Shown here piece by piece: positions 6,194-12,031 of a stretch of DNA of 12,245 bases (the stretch's first letter is position 1; each line of letters opens with the position of its first letter). The position numbers and the translations under genes were made by a program. The stretch spans positions 1 to 12,245 of the forward strand of contig CAIXEV010000167.1 of assembly GCA_903918555.1 (NCBI GenBank), in the 5' to 3' direction. The stretch comes from an uncultured bacterium. GTDB lineage: Bacteria; Planctomycetota; Phycisphaerae; Phycisphaerales; SM1A02. The notes under the pieces were generated by a model. The model was not told the origin of the DNA, ran no database searches, and saw only the letters and a list, made by a program, of their open reading frames with translations.

Positions 6194-7560
6194 CCGCGCC
6201 CCCCGCGTCGGCCGCCAGTCCCGACCAGTCCGCGCTCTCCGCGGCGCCGCGACAGCGGACGCTCGCCCGTCCCGTCACGGTGCGCGGCAAGGGGCTCATG
6301 CTCGGCGCCGACGCCACCGTCGTGATCCAGCCGGCGCCCACGCACAGCGGCATCAGCTTCCTCCGCACCGACCTCAATCCGCCCGTCCGCATCCCCGCGA
6401 CCGTCGAGCATGTCGCGCCGCGTCCGCGTCGCACCACGCTCAAGTCGGGCGATGTCACCATCGACACGATCGAGCACTGCATGTCCGCGATCGCGGGCCT
6501 CGGGATCGACAACGCCACCATCGAGATCAACGGCCCCGAGCTGCCGTGCGGCGACGGTTCGGCCGCGCTCTTCGCGGAGCCGATCCTCGAGGCGGGCATC
6601 GTCGAGCAGGACGCGCCGCGCAAGGTCTTCAAGATCCGCGAGCCGATCGTGATCGAGGAGCCCGAGGGCATGATCGCGGCGATGCCGTTCGACGCGCCCG
6701 GCATGCGGGTCGTCTACGACCTCGACTACGGCAAGCAGGGCCACCGCATCCGCCACCAGACCTTCAGCTACAACGTGGCCGGCGGCAACTACATCGAGGA
6801 GATCGCGCCGGCGCGCACCTACAGCCTGCGCGAGGAGGCCGAGGCGCTGCAGGCCGCGGGCCTGTGCAGGCATCTCACGCCGCGCGACATCCTCGTGATC
6901 GGCGACGACGGCAACCCGATCGACAACGCCTACCGCTTCGACGACGAGCCCGTGCGCCACAAGACGCTCGATGTGATCGGCGACCTGTCGCTGATCGGCG
7001 CGCCGATCCAGGGCCGCGTGCTCGCCGTGCGCTCGGGCCACGGGCTCAACCGCAAGCTCGCGATGCGCATCCGCGAGCAGATGCTCGCAGCCGACCTGCG
7101 CCGCACGGTCGTCGACGGCAAGGTGATGGACATCCGCGCCATCCAGAAGCTGATGCCCCACCGCTACCCGATGCTGCTCGTCGACCGCGTGATCGAGGTC
7201 GACGGCTCGCGCCGCGCCGTCGGCATCAAGAACGTCACGATCAACGAGCCGTACTTCCAGGGGCACTATCCGGGCACGCCGATCATGCCGGGCGTCCTCC
7301 TCGTCGAGGCGATGGCGCAGCTTGGCGGCCTGCTCCTCGCCAATGTGCTCGAGCACACGGGCAAGATCGCGGTGCTCCTCTCGATCGACCGCGTGAAGCT
7401 GCGCAAGCCGGTCGTGCCGGGCGACCAGGTCGTGCTCGAGGCGGAGAACATCCGCGCCACCGCGCGCACGGGTCACCTCAGGTGCCGCGCGATGGTCGGC
7501 GACAAGGTCGCAGCAGAGGCGGAACTCCGCTTTATGATGGTCGACCCCGACATTGAGTGA
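6145..7560 (+). CDS. lpxC/fabZ: Bifunctional UDP-3-O-acyl-GlcNAc deacetylase (LpxC) / 3-hydroxyacyl-ACP dehydratase (FabZ)
   Basis: Two enzymes are joined in one 471-residue chain. LpxC (about 37-322) removes the acetyl group in the committed zinc-dependent step of lipid A synthesis. Its TIEHCMSA (108-115) gives catalytic E110 and zinc ligand H111; VRHKTLDVIGD (270-280) gives H272 and D276; SGHGLN (297-302) gives H299. FabZ (about 328-471) dehydrates 3-hydroxyacyl-ACP: MPHRYPMLLVDR (337-348), GHYPGTPIMPGVLLVEAMAQ (373-392), with catalytic H374 and E388. Such fusions are known in Bacteroidetes/Chlorobi and planctomycetes. An in-frame TAA at 6133 means GTG 6145 is the first usable standard start. 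The next GTG (codon 46) would delete the conserved first strand. The start lies 49 bp inside lpxD without a well-placed Shine-Dalgarno, so reinitiation or coupling is likely. lpxA follows after 9 bp. Confidence 0.96.
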   Translation: MASPAQTPSRSAEGALTAPPASAASPDQSALSAAPRQRTLARPVTVRGKGLMLGADATVVIQPAPTHSGISFLRTDLNPPVRIPATVEHVAPRPRRTTLKSGDVTIDTIEHCMSAIAGLGIDNATIEINGPELPCGDGSAALFAEPILEAGIVEQDAPRKVFKIREPIVIEEPEGMIAAMPFDAPGMRVVYDLDYGKQGHRIRHQTFSYNVAGGNYIEEIAPARTYSLREEAEALQAAGLCRHLTPRDILVIGDDGNPIDNAYRFDDEPVRHKTLDVIGDLSLIGAPIQGRVLAVRSGHGLNRKLAMRIREQMLAADLRRTVVDGKVMDIRAIQKLMPHRYPMLLVDRVIEVDGSRRAVGIKNVTINEPYFQGHYPGTPIMPGVLLVEAMAQLGGLLLANVLEHTGKIAVLLSIDRVKLRKPVVPGDQVVLEAENIRATARTGHLRCRAMVGDKVAAEAELRFMMVDPDIE

Positions 7561-7569
7561 ACGAGAACG

Positions 7570-8442
7570 ATGCCCTCGATCCACCCCACCGCCGTCGTCG
7601 ACCCATCCGCGATCCTCGCGGACGATGTCGTGATCGGGCCGTGGTGCGTGGTCGGGCCGAAGGTCTCGATCGGGCCGCGCACGGTGCTGCGCAACCATGT
7701 CGTCGTCGAGAGCCACACGCGCATGGGCGCCGACAATGTCGTCTACCCGTTCGCGTCGATCGGCGGCACTCCGCAGGACCGCAAGTACCGCGGCGAGGAG
7801 ACCTGGTGCGAGATCGGTGACCGCAACCACATCCGCGAGCAGGTCACGATCCACCGCGGCACCGAGACGGGCGGCGGCAAGACCATCCTCGGCAACGGCA
7901 ACCTCCTGATGGTCGGCGTGCACATCGCGCACGACTGCCGGCTGGCCGACGAGGTCACGATCGCGAACGCCGCGCTGCTCGCGGGCCATGTGCATGTCGG
8001 CACGGGCGCCACGATCGGCGGCAACGCCGCGTTCCATCACTTCGTCACCGTCGGCACGGCCTCGCTCGTCGGCGGCCTCGCGCGCGTCTCGAAGGATGTG
8101 CCGCCCTACCTGATCGTCGAGGGTTCGCCGGCCCGGATCCGCGGCCACAACCACATCCAGATGGTCCGCCGCGGCTCGTCCGAAGATGCCATCGAGGCGA
8201 TCCGCACCTGCTACCGCCGCCTCTTCTGCGAGGCCGGCGCCACGATGACCGTTCGCATCGCCGCGCTCCGCGCCGAGTTCGCGGCGATCCAGGAAGTGCA
8301 CGAGCTCTGCGACTCGCTGCAGGCAAGCGCCGCGGGCGTCCACGGCCGAGCCCTCGAGACCCTGCGGACCGACGACAAGCGCTCGGTGCCCGCCATGTGG
8401 CAGCCGAACATCCGCCCCGAAGGCGCCTCGGCCGAGCACTGA
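7570..8442 (+). CDS. lpxA: UDP-N-acetylglucosamine O-acyltransferase LpxA
   Basis: LpxA transfers a 3-hydroxyacyl chain from ACP to the 3-OH of UDP-GlcNAc, the first step of lipid A synthesis. The 290-residue product has hexapeptide repeats from residue 1 to about 185 and a helical C-terminal domain. It closely follows E. coli LpxA: FASIGGTPQD (61-70), EIGDRNHIREQVTIHRGT (81-98), NLLMVGVHIAHDC (111-123) with catalytic H121 (E. coli H125), H140 (E. coli H144), and VRRG (199-202) for the Arg pair. Gly at 169 matches E. coli G173, the acyl-length ruler, which suggests a long (C14-like) rather than C10 chain. Position 157 is His where E. coli has Gln161. The C-terminus is about 28 residues longer than in E. 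coli, with no recognisable motif. The start follows lpxC-fabZ by 9 bp; the Shine-Dalgarno is weak. Confidence 0.96.
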   Translation: MPSIHPTAVVDPSAILADDVVIGPWCVVGPKVSIGPRTVLRNHVVVESHTRMGADNVVYPFASIGGTPQDRKYRGEETWCEIGDRNHIREQVTIHRGTETGGGKTILGNGNLLMVGVHIAHDCRLADEVTIANAALLAGHVHVGTGATIGGNAAFHHFVTVGTASLVGGLARVSKDVPPYLIVEGSPARIRGHNHIQMVRRGSSEDAIEAIRTCYRRLFCEAGATMTVRIAALRAEFAAIQEVHELCDSLQASAAGVHGRALETLRTDDKRSVPAMWQPNIRPEGASAEH

Positions 8443-8497
8443 TCCTTCGCAGGGGCTCCCCCCGCACCGCTGGGGCCGCATAAACCGTAGAAACCAC

Positions 8498-8514
8498 CCG
8501 ATTGGCTCAATCGG
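8498..8514. promoter_or_regulatory. Perfect 7-bp inverted repeat upstream of the unknown gene at 8605
   Basis: CCGATTG and CAATCGG are exact inverted arms around a GCT loop, in the 162-bp spacer after lpxA. It could be an operator or a small hairpin in the 5' leader. It lies about 90 bp before the next ATG. It is not followed by a T-run, so a terminator is not supported. Confidence 0.4.
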
Positions 8515-8550
8515 AGCGGAATCCCGACCGATAGCATCCAGCCCGGGGGT

Positions 8551-8577
8551 TGTCACGCTGTTGTCATGCCGCTGTCA
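8551..8577 (+). promoter_or_regulatory. Three TGTCA boxes at 11-bp spacing, possible operator
   Basis: TGTCA occurs at 8551-8555, 8562-8566 and 8573-8577, exactly 11 bp apart, close to one helical turn, so all three copies face the same side of the DNA. The last box ends 27 bp before the ATG at 8605. This pattern is common for regulator binding sites near promoters, but the regulator is unknown and the boxes are short enough to arise by chance. Confidence 0.35.
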
Positions 8578-8604
8578 GCCAGGGCTTCCTGAAAGGCGAT
8601 CCAA

Positions 8605-9237
8605 ATGCGCATCCTCCTCGACGAATCCGAAACCACCCTCGCCGCCAACACCGTTGGCGATGCGCTGCGGCAGGCTGCCGCCCTCGCCGGCGAACGCGGC
8701 CGCATGATCGTCGAGATCGAGGTCGACGGCATTCGCTGGTCCGAAGACGACCTGTCGACTCCCGAGACCGCGCAGCGCGGCGCGGGCGAACTCAAGCTTC
8801 TCACCGCGCATCCCGCGGAACTCCTCTGCGAGACCTTCGATCAGTCGGCCAACGCGGTCGCGGAGATCGAGGAGATCCAGCGCGAGGCCGCCAAGCACTT
8901 CCAGGGCGGTCGGACCAAGGACGGTCTCAACCAGCTGCTCGAGTCGCTGGCCCTCTGGGGTGCCGTCCAGACGGGTCTCGCGCGTGGCCTGAACATCGGC
9001 GTCCTCTCGCAGCCGGCGCTTGAGGCGCGCGGCATCGATGTCGATGGTCCGGTGAAGGTTCTGGAATCGAAGCTGCGCGAGCTCCGCGAGGCCATCATCG
9101 CCCAGGACTTCACGGCGCTCAGCGACTGCCTGATGTACGAGTTCCCCGCGGTCGCCCAGCGCGTCGCGGCGCTGCTCCGCTCGCTCGCCCGCGAGGCGGA
9201 CGCGATCGTGGCCTCGTCGAAGCGTTCGTCCCGCTGA
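8605..9237 (+). CDS. Unrecognised conserved-looking protein, 210 residues
   Basis: I do not recognise a family. The ATG follows AAAGG (8592-8596) at 8-nt spacing, a good start. The product is soluble with no signal peptide or membrane segment. Residues 1-50 look like a small alpha/beta unit: MRILLDE, a helix (about 16-30), strand MIVEIEVDGIRWS (34-46). A short linker leads to strand ELKLLTAHP (62-70). The rest (about 71-205) is almost all helical, with a conserved-looking core AAKHFQGGRTKDGLNQLLESLALWGAVQ (95-122) and a charged helix (about 150-170). Codon use matches the neighbours, and third positions are strongly G/C, so it is a genuine gene. It probably forms a two-gene unit with the gene at 9274. 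The arrangement of a small beta domain plus helices could suit a scaffold or secretion-accessory role, but that is speculation. Confidence 0.8.
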   Translation: MRILLDESETTLAANTVGDALRQAAALAGERGRMIVEIEVDGIRWSEDDLSTPETAQRGAGELKLLTAHPAELLCETFDQSANAVAEIEEIQREAAKHFQGGRTKDGLNQLLESLALWGAVQTGLARGLNIGVLSQPALEARGIDVDGPVKVLESKLRELREAIIAQDFTALSDCLMYEFPAVAQRVAALLRSLAREADAIVASSKRSSR

Positions 9238-9273
9238 TCCCCCCTCTCCCCGAACTCTTTGGTCGCCCGAAGC

Positions 9274-10002
9274 ATGTCTTCAGCCAAGACCACCTCCCTC
9301 CAGACGCTCATGGGCAAGGCCCAGCAGGCCCTGTCGCGCAACCACTGGTTCGAGGCCGAGCGCCTCGCCGCCAAGGCGCTCGACATGGCGCGCGCCGAGG
9401 GCGACTTCAACCTGATGGCGCGCATCACCCTGCCGCTGCAGGAAGCGCGCCGCCAGCGCATGCAGATCGCCTTCGACTCGAAGAAGGTCGTCGTGCTGTC
9501 GGAGCTCCCCGGAAGCGACTTCGATCTCCAGCCGGCGTGCTACCTGATCCAGCCGCCGCTCGTCGGCGCGGACACGCGGCGCATGCGTCTCCTCGCGCTC
9601 GAGCGGGAGATTCCCGCGATGTTCCTCTGCCGCGAGCCGAAGACGCAGCTCGGGCTCTGCCCGATCGTCGCGATCGGCCAGGTCACGATCCGCACGCGGA
9701 TCGACCCGCCGCGCACTTGGGAGAAGCCGACGCTGTCGTGGTACATCGAGGCGTGCGAGCAGCTCGGCGACGCCGCGATCGAGACGCTCGATCGCATGGC
9801 CGACACCGCGCGCCAGGTCGACGGGCTCCTCGAGCGGCTCGACGCGATGCCCGACCACGAGAAGCTGCACCAGGCGCTCGCCGAGGTCTGCAAGGAGGCC
9901 GCGCAGGCCTACGCAGGCCTCACGCCGCCGCCACGAGCGGCCGTGCGCGGACGCGCAGGCGAGGCGATCGCGCAAGGTCCCGACGCGGCCGAGGCTGAGT
10001 AG
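9274..10002 (+). CDS. Unrecognised protein with a TPR-like N-terminal helical pair, 242 residues
   Basis: I cannot assign a family. Residues 9-45 have the spacing of a tetratricopeptide-like helix pair (AQQALSRNHWFEAERLAAKAL at 16-36, then a second helix through ARAEGDF). A beta-rich middle (about 71-145) contains VVVLSELP, YLIQPPLVGADTRRMRLLAL, MFLCREPKTQLGLCPIVAIG and VTIRTRIDPP. A helical C-terminal part (about 155-213) includes WYIEACEQLGDAAIETLDRM. Several Cys (89, 119, 129, 161, 206) are not arranged as an obvious zinc motif. ATG 9274 is preferred over the upstream TTG at 9259, which would add five residues. The gene begins 36 bp after the previous stop, so the two are likely cotranscribed and functionally linked. 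The TAG stop lies inside the first unit of the tandem array, so the acidic C-terminal tail borders repeat DNA. Confidence 0.8.
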   Translation: MSSAKTTSLQTLMGKAQQALSRNHWFEAERLAAKALDMARAEGDFNLMARITLPLQEARRQRMQIAFDSKKVVVLSELPGSDFDLQPACYLIQPPLVGADTRRMRLLALEREIPAMFLCREPKTQLGLCPIVAIGQVTIRTRIDPPRTWEKPTLSWYIEACEQLGDAAIETLDRMADTARQVDGLLERLDAMPDHEKLHQALAEVCKEAAQAYAGLTPPPRAAVRGRAGEAIAQGPDAAEAE

Positions 10003-10133
10003 TCGCGGCTGAGTAGTCGCGGCTGAGTCGTCGCGGCTGAGTCGTCGCGAGGGTGAGTCATCGCGAGGGTGAGTCATCGCGAGGGTGAGTCATCGCGAGG
10101 GTGAGTCATCGCGAGGGTGAGTCATCGCGAAGC
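9996..10133. repeat. Tandem array of nine 14/16-bp units between convergent genes
   Basis: Units start at 9996, 10010, 10024, 10038, 10054, 10070, 10086, 10102 and 10118. The first two are TGAGTAGTCGCGGC (14 bp) and the third is TGAGTCGTCGCGGC. The fourth is a 16-bp hybrid (TGAGTCGTCGCGAGGG). The next four are identical TGAGTCATCGCGAGGG, and the last ends AAGC. Each 16-bp unit holds the near-palindrome TGAGTCA and the palindrome TCGCGA. The array includes the stop codon of the gene ending at 10002 and ends 39 bp before the 3' end of the convergent peptidase gene. The uniform central copies point to recent expansion; the edge copies are older and more diverged. Confidence 0.93.
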
Positions 10134-10172
10134 GCACTCTGTGCACTCTCGCCTGCACGGCCCGGTCCTGCG

Positions 10173-11324
10173 TCAACCCCAGTTCAGACCTTCGTGCAGC
10201 GAGTTGAAGTTCTCGCATCCCGTGGCCGCGACGGCGACCATGTCCTCGACGCGGATGCCGCCGATCCCGAGCGCGTAGAGCCCGGGCTCGACCGTCAGCA
10301 CATCGCCTTCGACGAGCGCCGGGCCCTTGAGCGCAAGGAGCGGCGGCTCGTGCACCTCGAGGCCGATGCCGTGGCCCGTGCCGTGGCTGATGACGGGCAC
10401 GCGCTGCTCGGCGGGCTGGCCTGACGAGAAGCCGCTTTCGCGCAGCGACGCGAGCGTGGCGCCGTGAACGGCGTCGCCCGTCACGCCGGGGCGGATCGCC
10501 GCGGTCGCCGCGTGCTTGGCGCGCACCACGGCCGCGTGCATCGCTGCGACTTCGCGCGGGACCGCGCCGTGCACCACGGTGCGCGTCATGTCGCCGTTGT
10601 AGAGCGTCTTTCGGTTGCGCGGGAAGATGTCGACGATCACGGGCTCGCCCGTGCGGAGGATGCCGTGTCCATGGTCGTGGCAGTCGGCGCCTTGCGGGCC
10701 GCATGCGACGATCGACTCGGGGTTGTGGTAGCCCTGCTCGAGGAGATGGATGTCGATGATCGCGCGCAGGCGCTCGGCCGTGAGCGGCGCGCCCGCGTGG
10801 ACGAGCGTGCCGTCGGCGGCGGCTGACGCGCGCGCGACGGTCTCGCAGGCGAGCTTCATCGCGCCTTCGGTGACGCGCTGCGCCTCGCGCAGCCAGTCGA
10901 GTTCCTGCGCGTCCTTCGCGCGGCGCTCGAGCACGCCGAGGTCGGGCTCGCAGTCGACCGCGATGCCGGCCGCGCGCATGAAGTGGGCGTAGATCAACGG
11001 AAGCGAGCGGTCGGCGCGCACCGTCGCGATGCCGCGGCGGCGCAGGCACTCGGCCACCGACTGCGCGGTGGCGGTCTCACGGTCGCCCGAGAGGCCGCCG
11101 GCGGGCTCGAAGTCCGCAGGGCAATGCACGGTGTCGGCGCGGGCGTGGCGCCGCGCGCGGTCCATCTCGATGTCGCGGATGATGAGGAGCCGCTCGGCCG
11201 TGCCGTCCGTGCGCGGCACGAGAAGCAGCGCGGCCGGGTCGCCCACCTTGAAGCGGATGGCCCGGTAGAGCGAGAGGTTCGTCGCGGGAATTCCCGCCAT
11301 CACGGTCGCGGTCGCGGTCGGCAT
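10173..11324 (-). CDS. M24-family metallopeptidase, Xaa-Pro aminopeptidase/dipeptidase-like
   Basis: M24 'pita-bread' enzymes use two metal ions to remove N-terminal residues, often before proline. The 383-residue product has an N-terminal creatinase-like domain (about 10-135) and a C-terminal catalytic domain (about 140-383). All five metal ligands are present: D232 in IVDIFPRN, D245 in YNGDMTRT, H318 in SHGTGHGIG, E346 in TVEPGLY and E360 in GGIRVEDM. H325 in EVHE is the usual second active-site His. The first ligand motif is VDIFPRN instead of the more common VDxG, a variant I recall in other Xaa-Pro peptidase-like proteins. ATG 11324 is used; M9 (ATG 11300) is an equally plausible start, because residues 1-8 are a simple TATATV repeat. 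No signal peptide, so cytoplasmic. It follows the carbonic anhydrase-like gene by 30 bp, likely one transcript. Exact substrate is unknown. Confidence 0.9.
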   Translation of the reverse strand: MPTATATVMAGIPATNLSLYRAIRFKVGDPAALLLVPRTDGTAERLLIIRDIEMDRARRHARADTVHCPADFEPAGGLSGDRETATAQSVAECLRRRGIATVRADRSLPLIYAHFMRAAGIAVDCEPDLGVLERRAKDAQELDWLREAQRVTEGAMKLACETVARASAAADGTLVHAGAPLTAERLRAIIDIHLLEQGYHNPESIVACGPQGADCHDHGHGILRTGEPVIVDIFPRNRKTLYNGDMTRTVVHGAVPREVAAMHAAVVRAKHAATAAIRPGVTGDAVHGATLASLRESGFSSGQPAEQRVPVISHGTGHGIGLEVHEPPLLALKGPALVEGDVLTVEPGLYALGIGGIRVEDMVAVAATGCENFNSLHEGLNWG

Positions 11325-11354
11325 CGACGCAATGTACCGCGCGCATGGGCGGCG

Positions 11355-11870
11355 TCAGGGGTCGCGCAGGAGGAGGTCGATCTCGGGGTGCTCGCCGACC
11401 CAATGGACGCGCTCGGCGGGATGCTCGAGCAACGCGGCCACGATGCGCATCTCGTTGGCGGCGACGGCGCGGCGCACGGGGGCGCTCTCGCGCAGGAGCG
11501 CCTCGATGGTCGAGAACGCGCGCAGCTCGGCGTGCGTCCAGGCGGAAGTCAGCTGCGCAAGCTGGGACTGGAGCGGCTCGATCGCGACGATGAGCTTGAT
11601 CGGATGCGCCTCCGCGTGCGCCGCGGCGTCGCGGATCGAATCGACGACGATCATCTCGTGGTGACCACGCGAGAAGATGTCCGGCGTGACGGCGATGGGG
11701 CCGGGCTCGAACAGCGCGAGGGCGAACGGCTTCTGCGGAAACGAGTGCGAATCGTGGGCGGAGCCGAGCGGCCAGCGCGCCGCGCCCGACGCGAGGCGCT
11801 CGATGTGGCGGTGGTTGCCGGCGATCAACGCGGCGAGTGCTGAAGTTGGATCGGAGGGGTGCGGCTGCAT
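11355..11870 (-). CDS. Beta-carbonic anhydrase-like protein lacking the zinc site (probable pseudoenzyme)
   Basis: The 171-residue product aligns without gaps to the first zinc-binding segment of beta-carbonic anhydrases. ALAALIAGNHRHIERLASG (11-29) matches the usual N-terminal helix. QKPFALALFEPGPIAVTPDIF (46-66) matches QKPxAxxLxCxDSRVxPExIF. KLIVAIEPLQSQ (92-103) matches the LIVVLGHxxCG strand, and RIVAALLEHPAERVHWVG (142-159) matches the final VVGAxYDLxTGxVxWLG strand. The catalytic residues are lost: zinc Cys to E55, Asp to G57, Arg to I59, zinc His to P99, second Cys to S102. Hydration of CO2 by the normal mechanism is therefore unlikely. The chain is uninterrupted and codon use is normal, so it is an intact gene rather than a decayed one. 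ATG 11870 is preferred because upstream in-frame residues (to 11951) have no family resemblance. The fold assignment is by eye. Confidence 0.6.
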   Translation of the reverse strand: MQPHPSDPTSALAALIAGNHRHIERLASGAARWPLGSAHDSHSFPQKPFALALFEPGPIAVTPDIFSRGHHEMIVVDSIRDAAAHAEAHPIKLIVAIEPLQSQLAQLTSAWTHAELRAFSTIEALLRESAPVRRAVAANEMRIVAALLEHPAERVHWVGEHPEIDLLLRDP

Positions 11871-11984
11871 AAGACTCACGGCCGGGGCTACGACCCGAGT
11901 CGAGAAGCATGAAGCAAATCCCTGCGCCGCGTGGTCGGGCGAACACCCCATTCACCGCGTTCTGTCGAAGACTCGGGTGTCATG

Positions 11985-12001
11985 CCCCCCAGATCGGGGG
12001 G
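11985..12001. terminator. G/C hairpin between ettA and the carbonic anhydrase-like gene
   Basis: Six C (11985-11990) and six G (11996-12001; G-run to 12002) are separated by AGATC. On the minus strand this lies about 30 bp past the stop of the EttA-type gene, where a terminator is expected. There is no T-run after it, so termination efficiency is uncertain. The rest of the 161-bp spacer also holds ACCCGAGTC (11893-11901) and its inverted copy GACTCGGGT (11970-11978), with no clear promoter for the downstream gene. Confidence 0.45.
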
Positions 12002-12031
12002 GTGTGTGGCGCCATCAACTCGTCGACCCGA

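Noticed and set aside
3705..8442. Mobile element or horizontally acquired island
   Set aside because: There is no transposase, integrase, terminal inverted repeat or tRNA. Codon use and the ACGT depletion are uniform across the genes, which are housekeeping envelope functions.
8450..8480. Intrinsic terminator after lpxA (CCCC/GGGG runs)
   Set aside because: The stem would be only four base pairs plus a mismatched extension, with no T-run, so it is not supportable.
5887..8556. Very long open frame antisense to lpxD, lpxC-fabZ and lpxA (889 codons, minus strand)
   Set aside because: Same codon-bias artefact. It spans three certain genes and is low in complexity (Asp, Arg, Ala, His, Val).
9996..10133. 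CRISPR array
   Set aside because: The units are 14-16 bp, directly adjacent with no unique spacers, and no cas genes are present. It is a simple tandem repeat.
10003..10172. Repeat units as AP-1-like TGAGTCA binding sites or as a coding repeat on the minus strand (THPRDDSPSR)
   Set aside because: AP-1 is eukaryotic, so the match is coincidental. The minus-strand peptide has no start and only reflects the DNA repeat; the peptidase stop at 10173 is not read through.
10464..11843. Plus-strand open frames opposite the peptidase and carbonic anhydrase-like genes
   Set aside because: They are antisense shadows of minus-strand genes that show motifs, and their Arg/Ala/Gly-rich composition is typical of such shadows.
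11893..11978. Nine-base inverted copies ACCCGAGTC / GACTCGGGT as an operator pair
   Set aside because: They are 68 bp apart with no other supporting symmetry or promoter, so chance cannot be excluded. Noted only within the hairpin entry.
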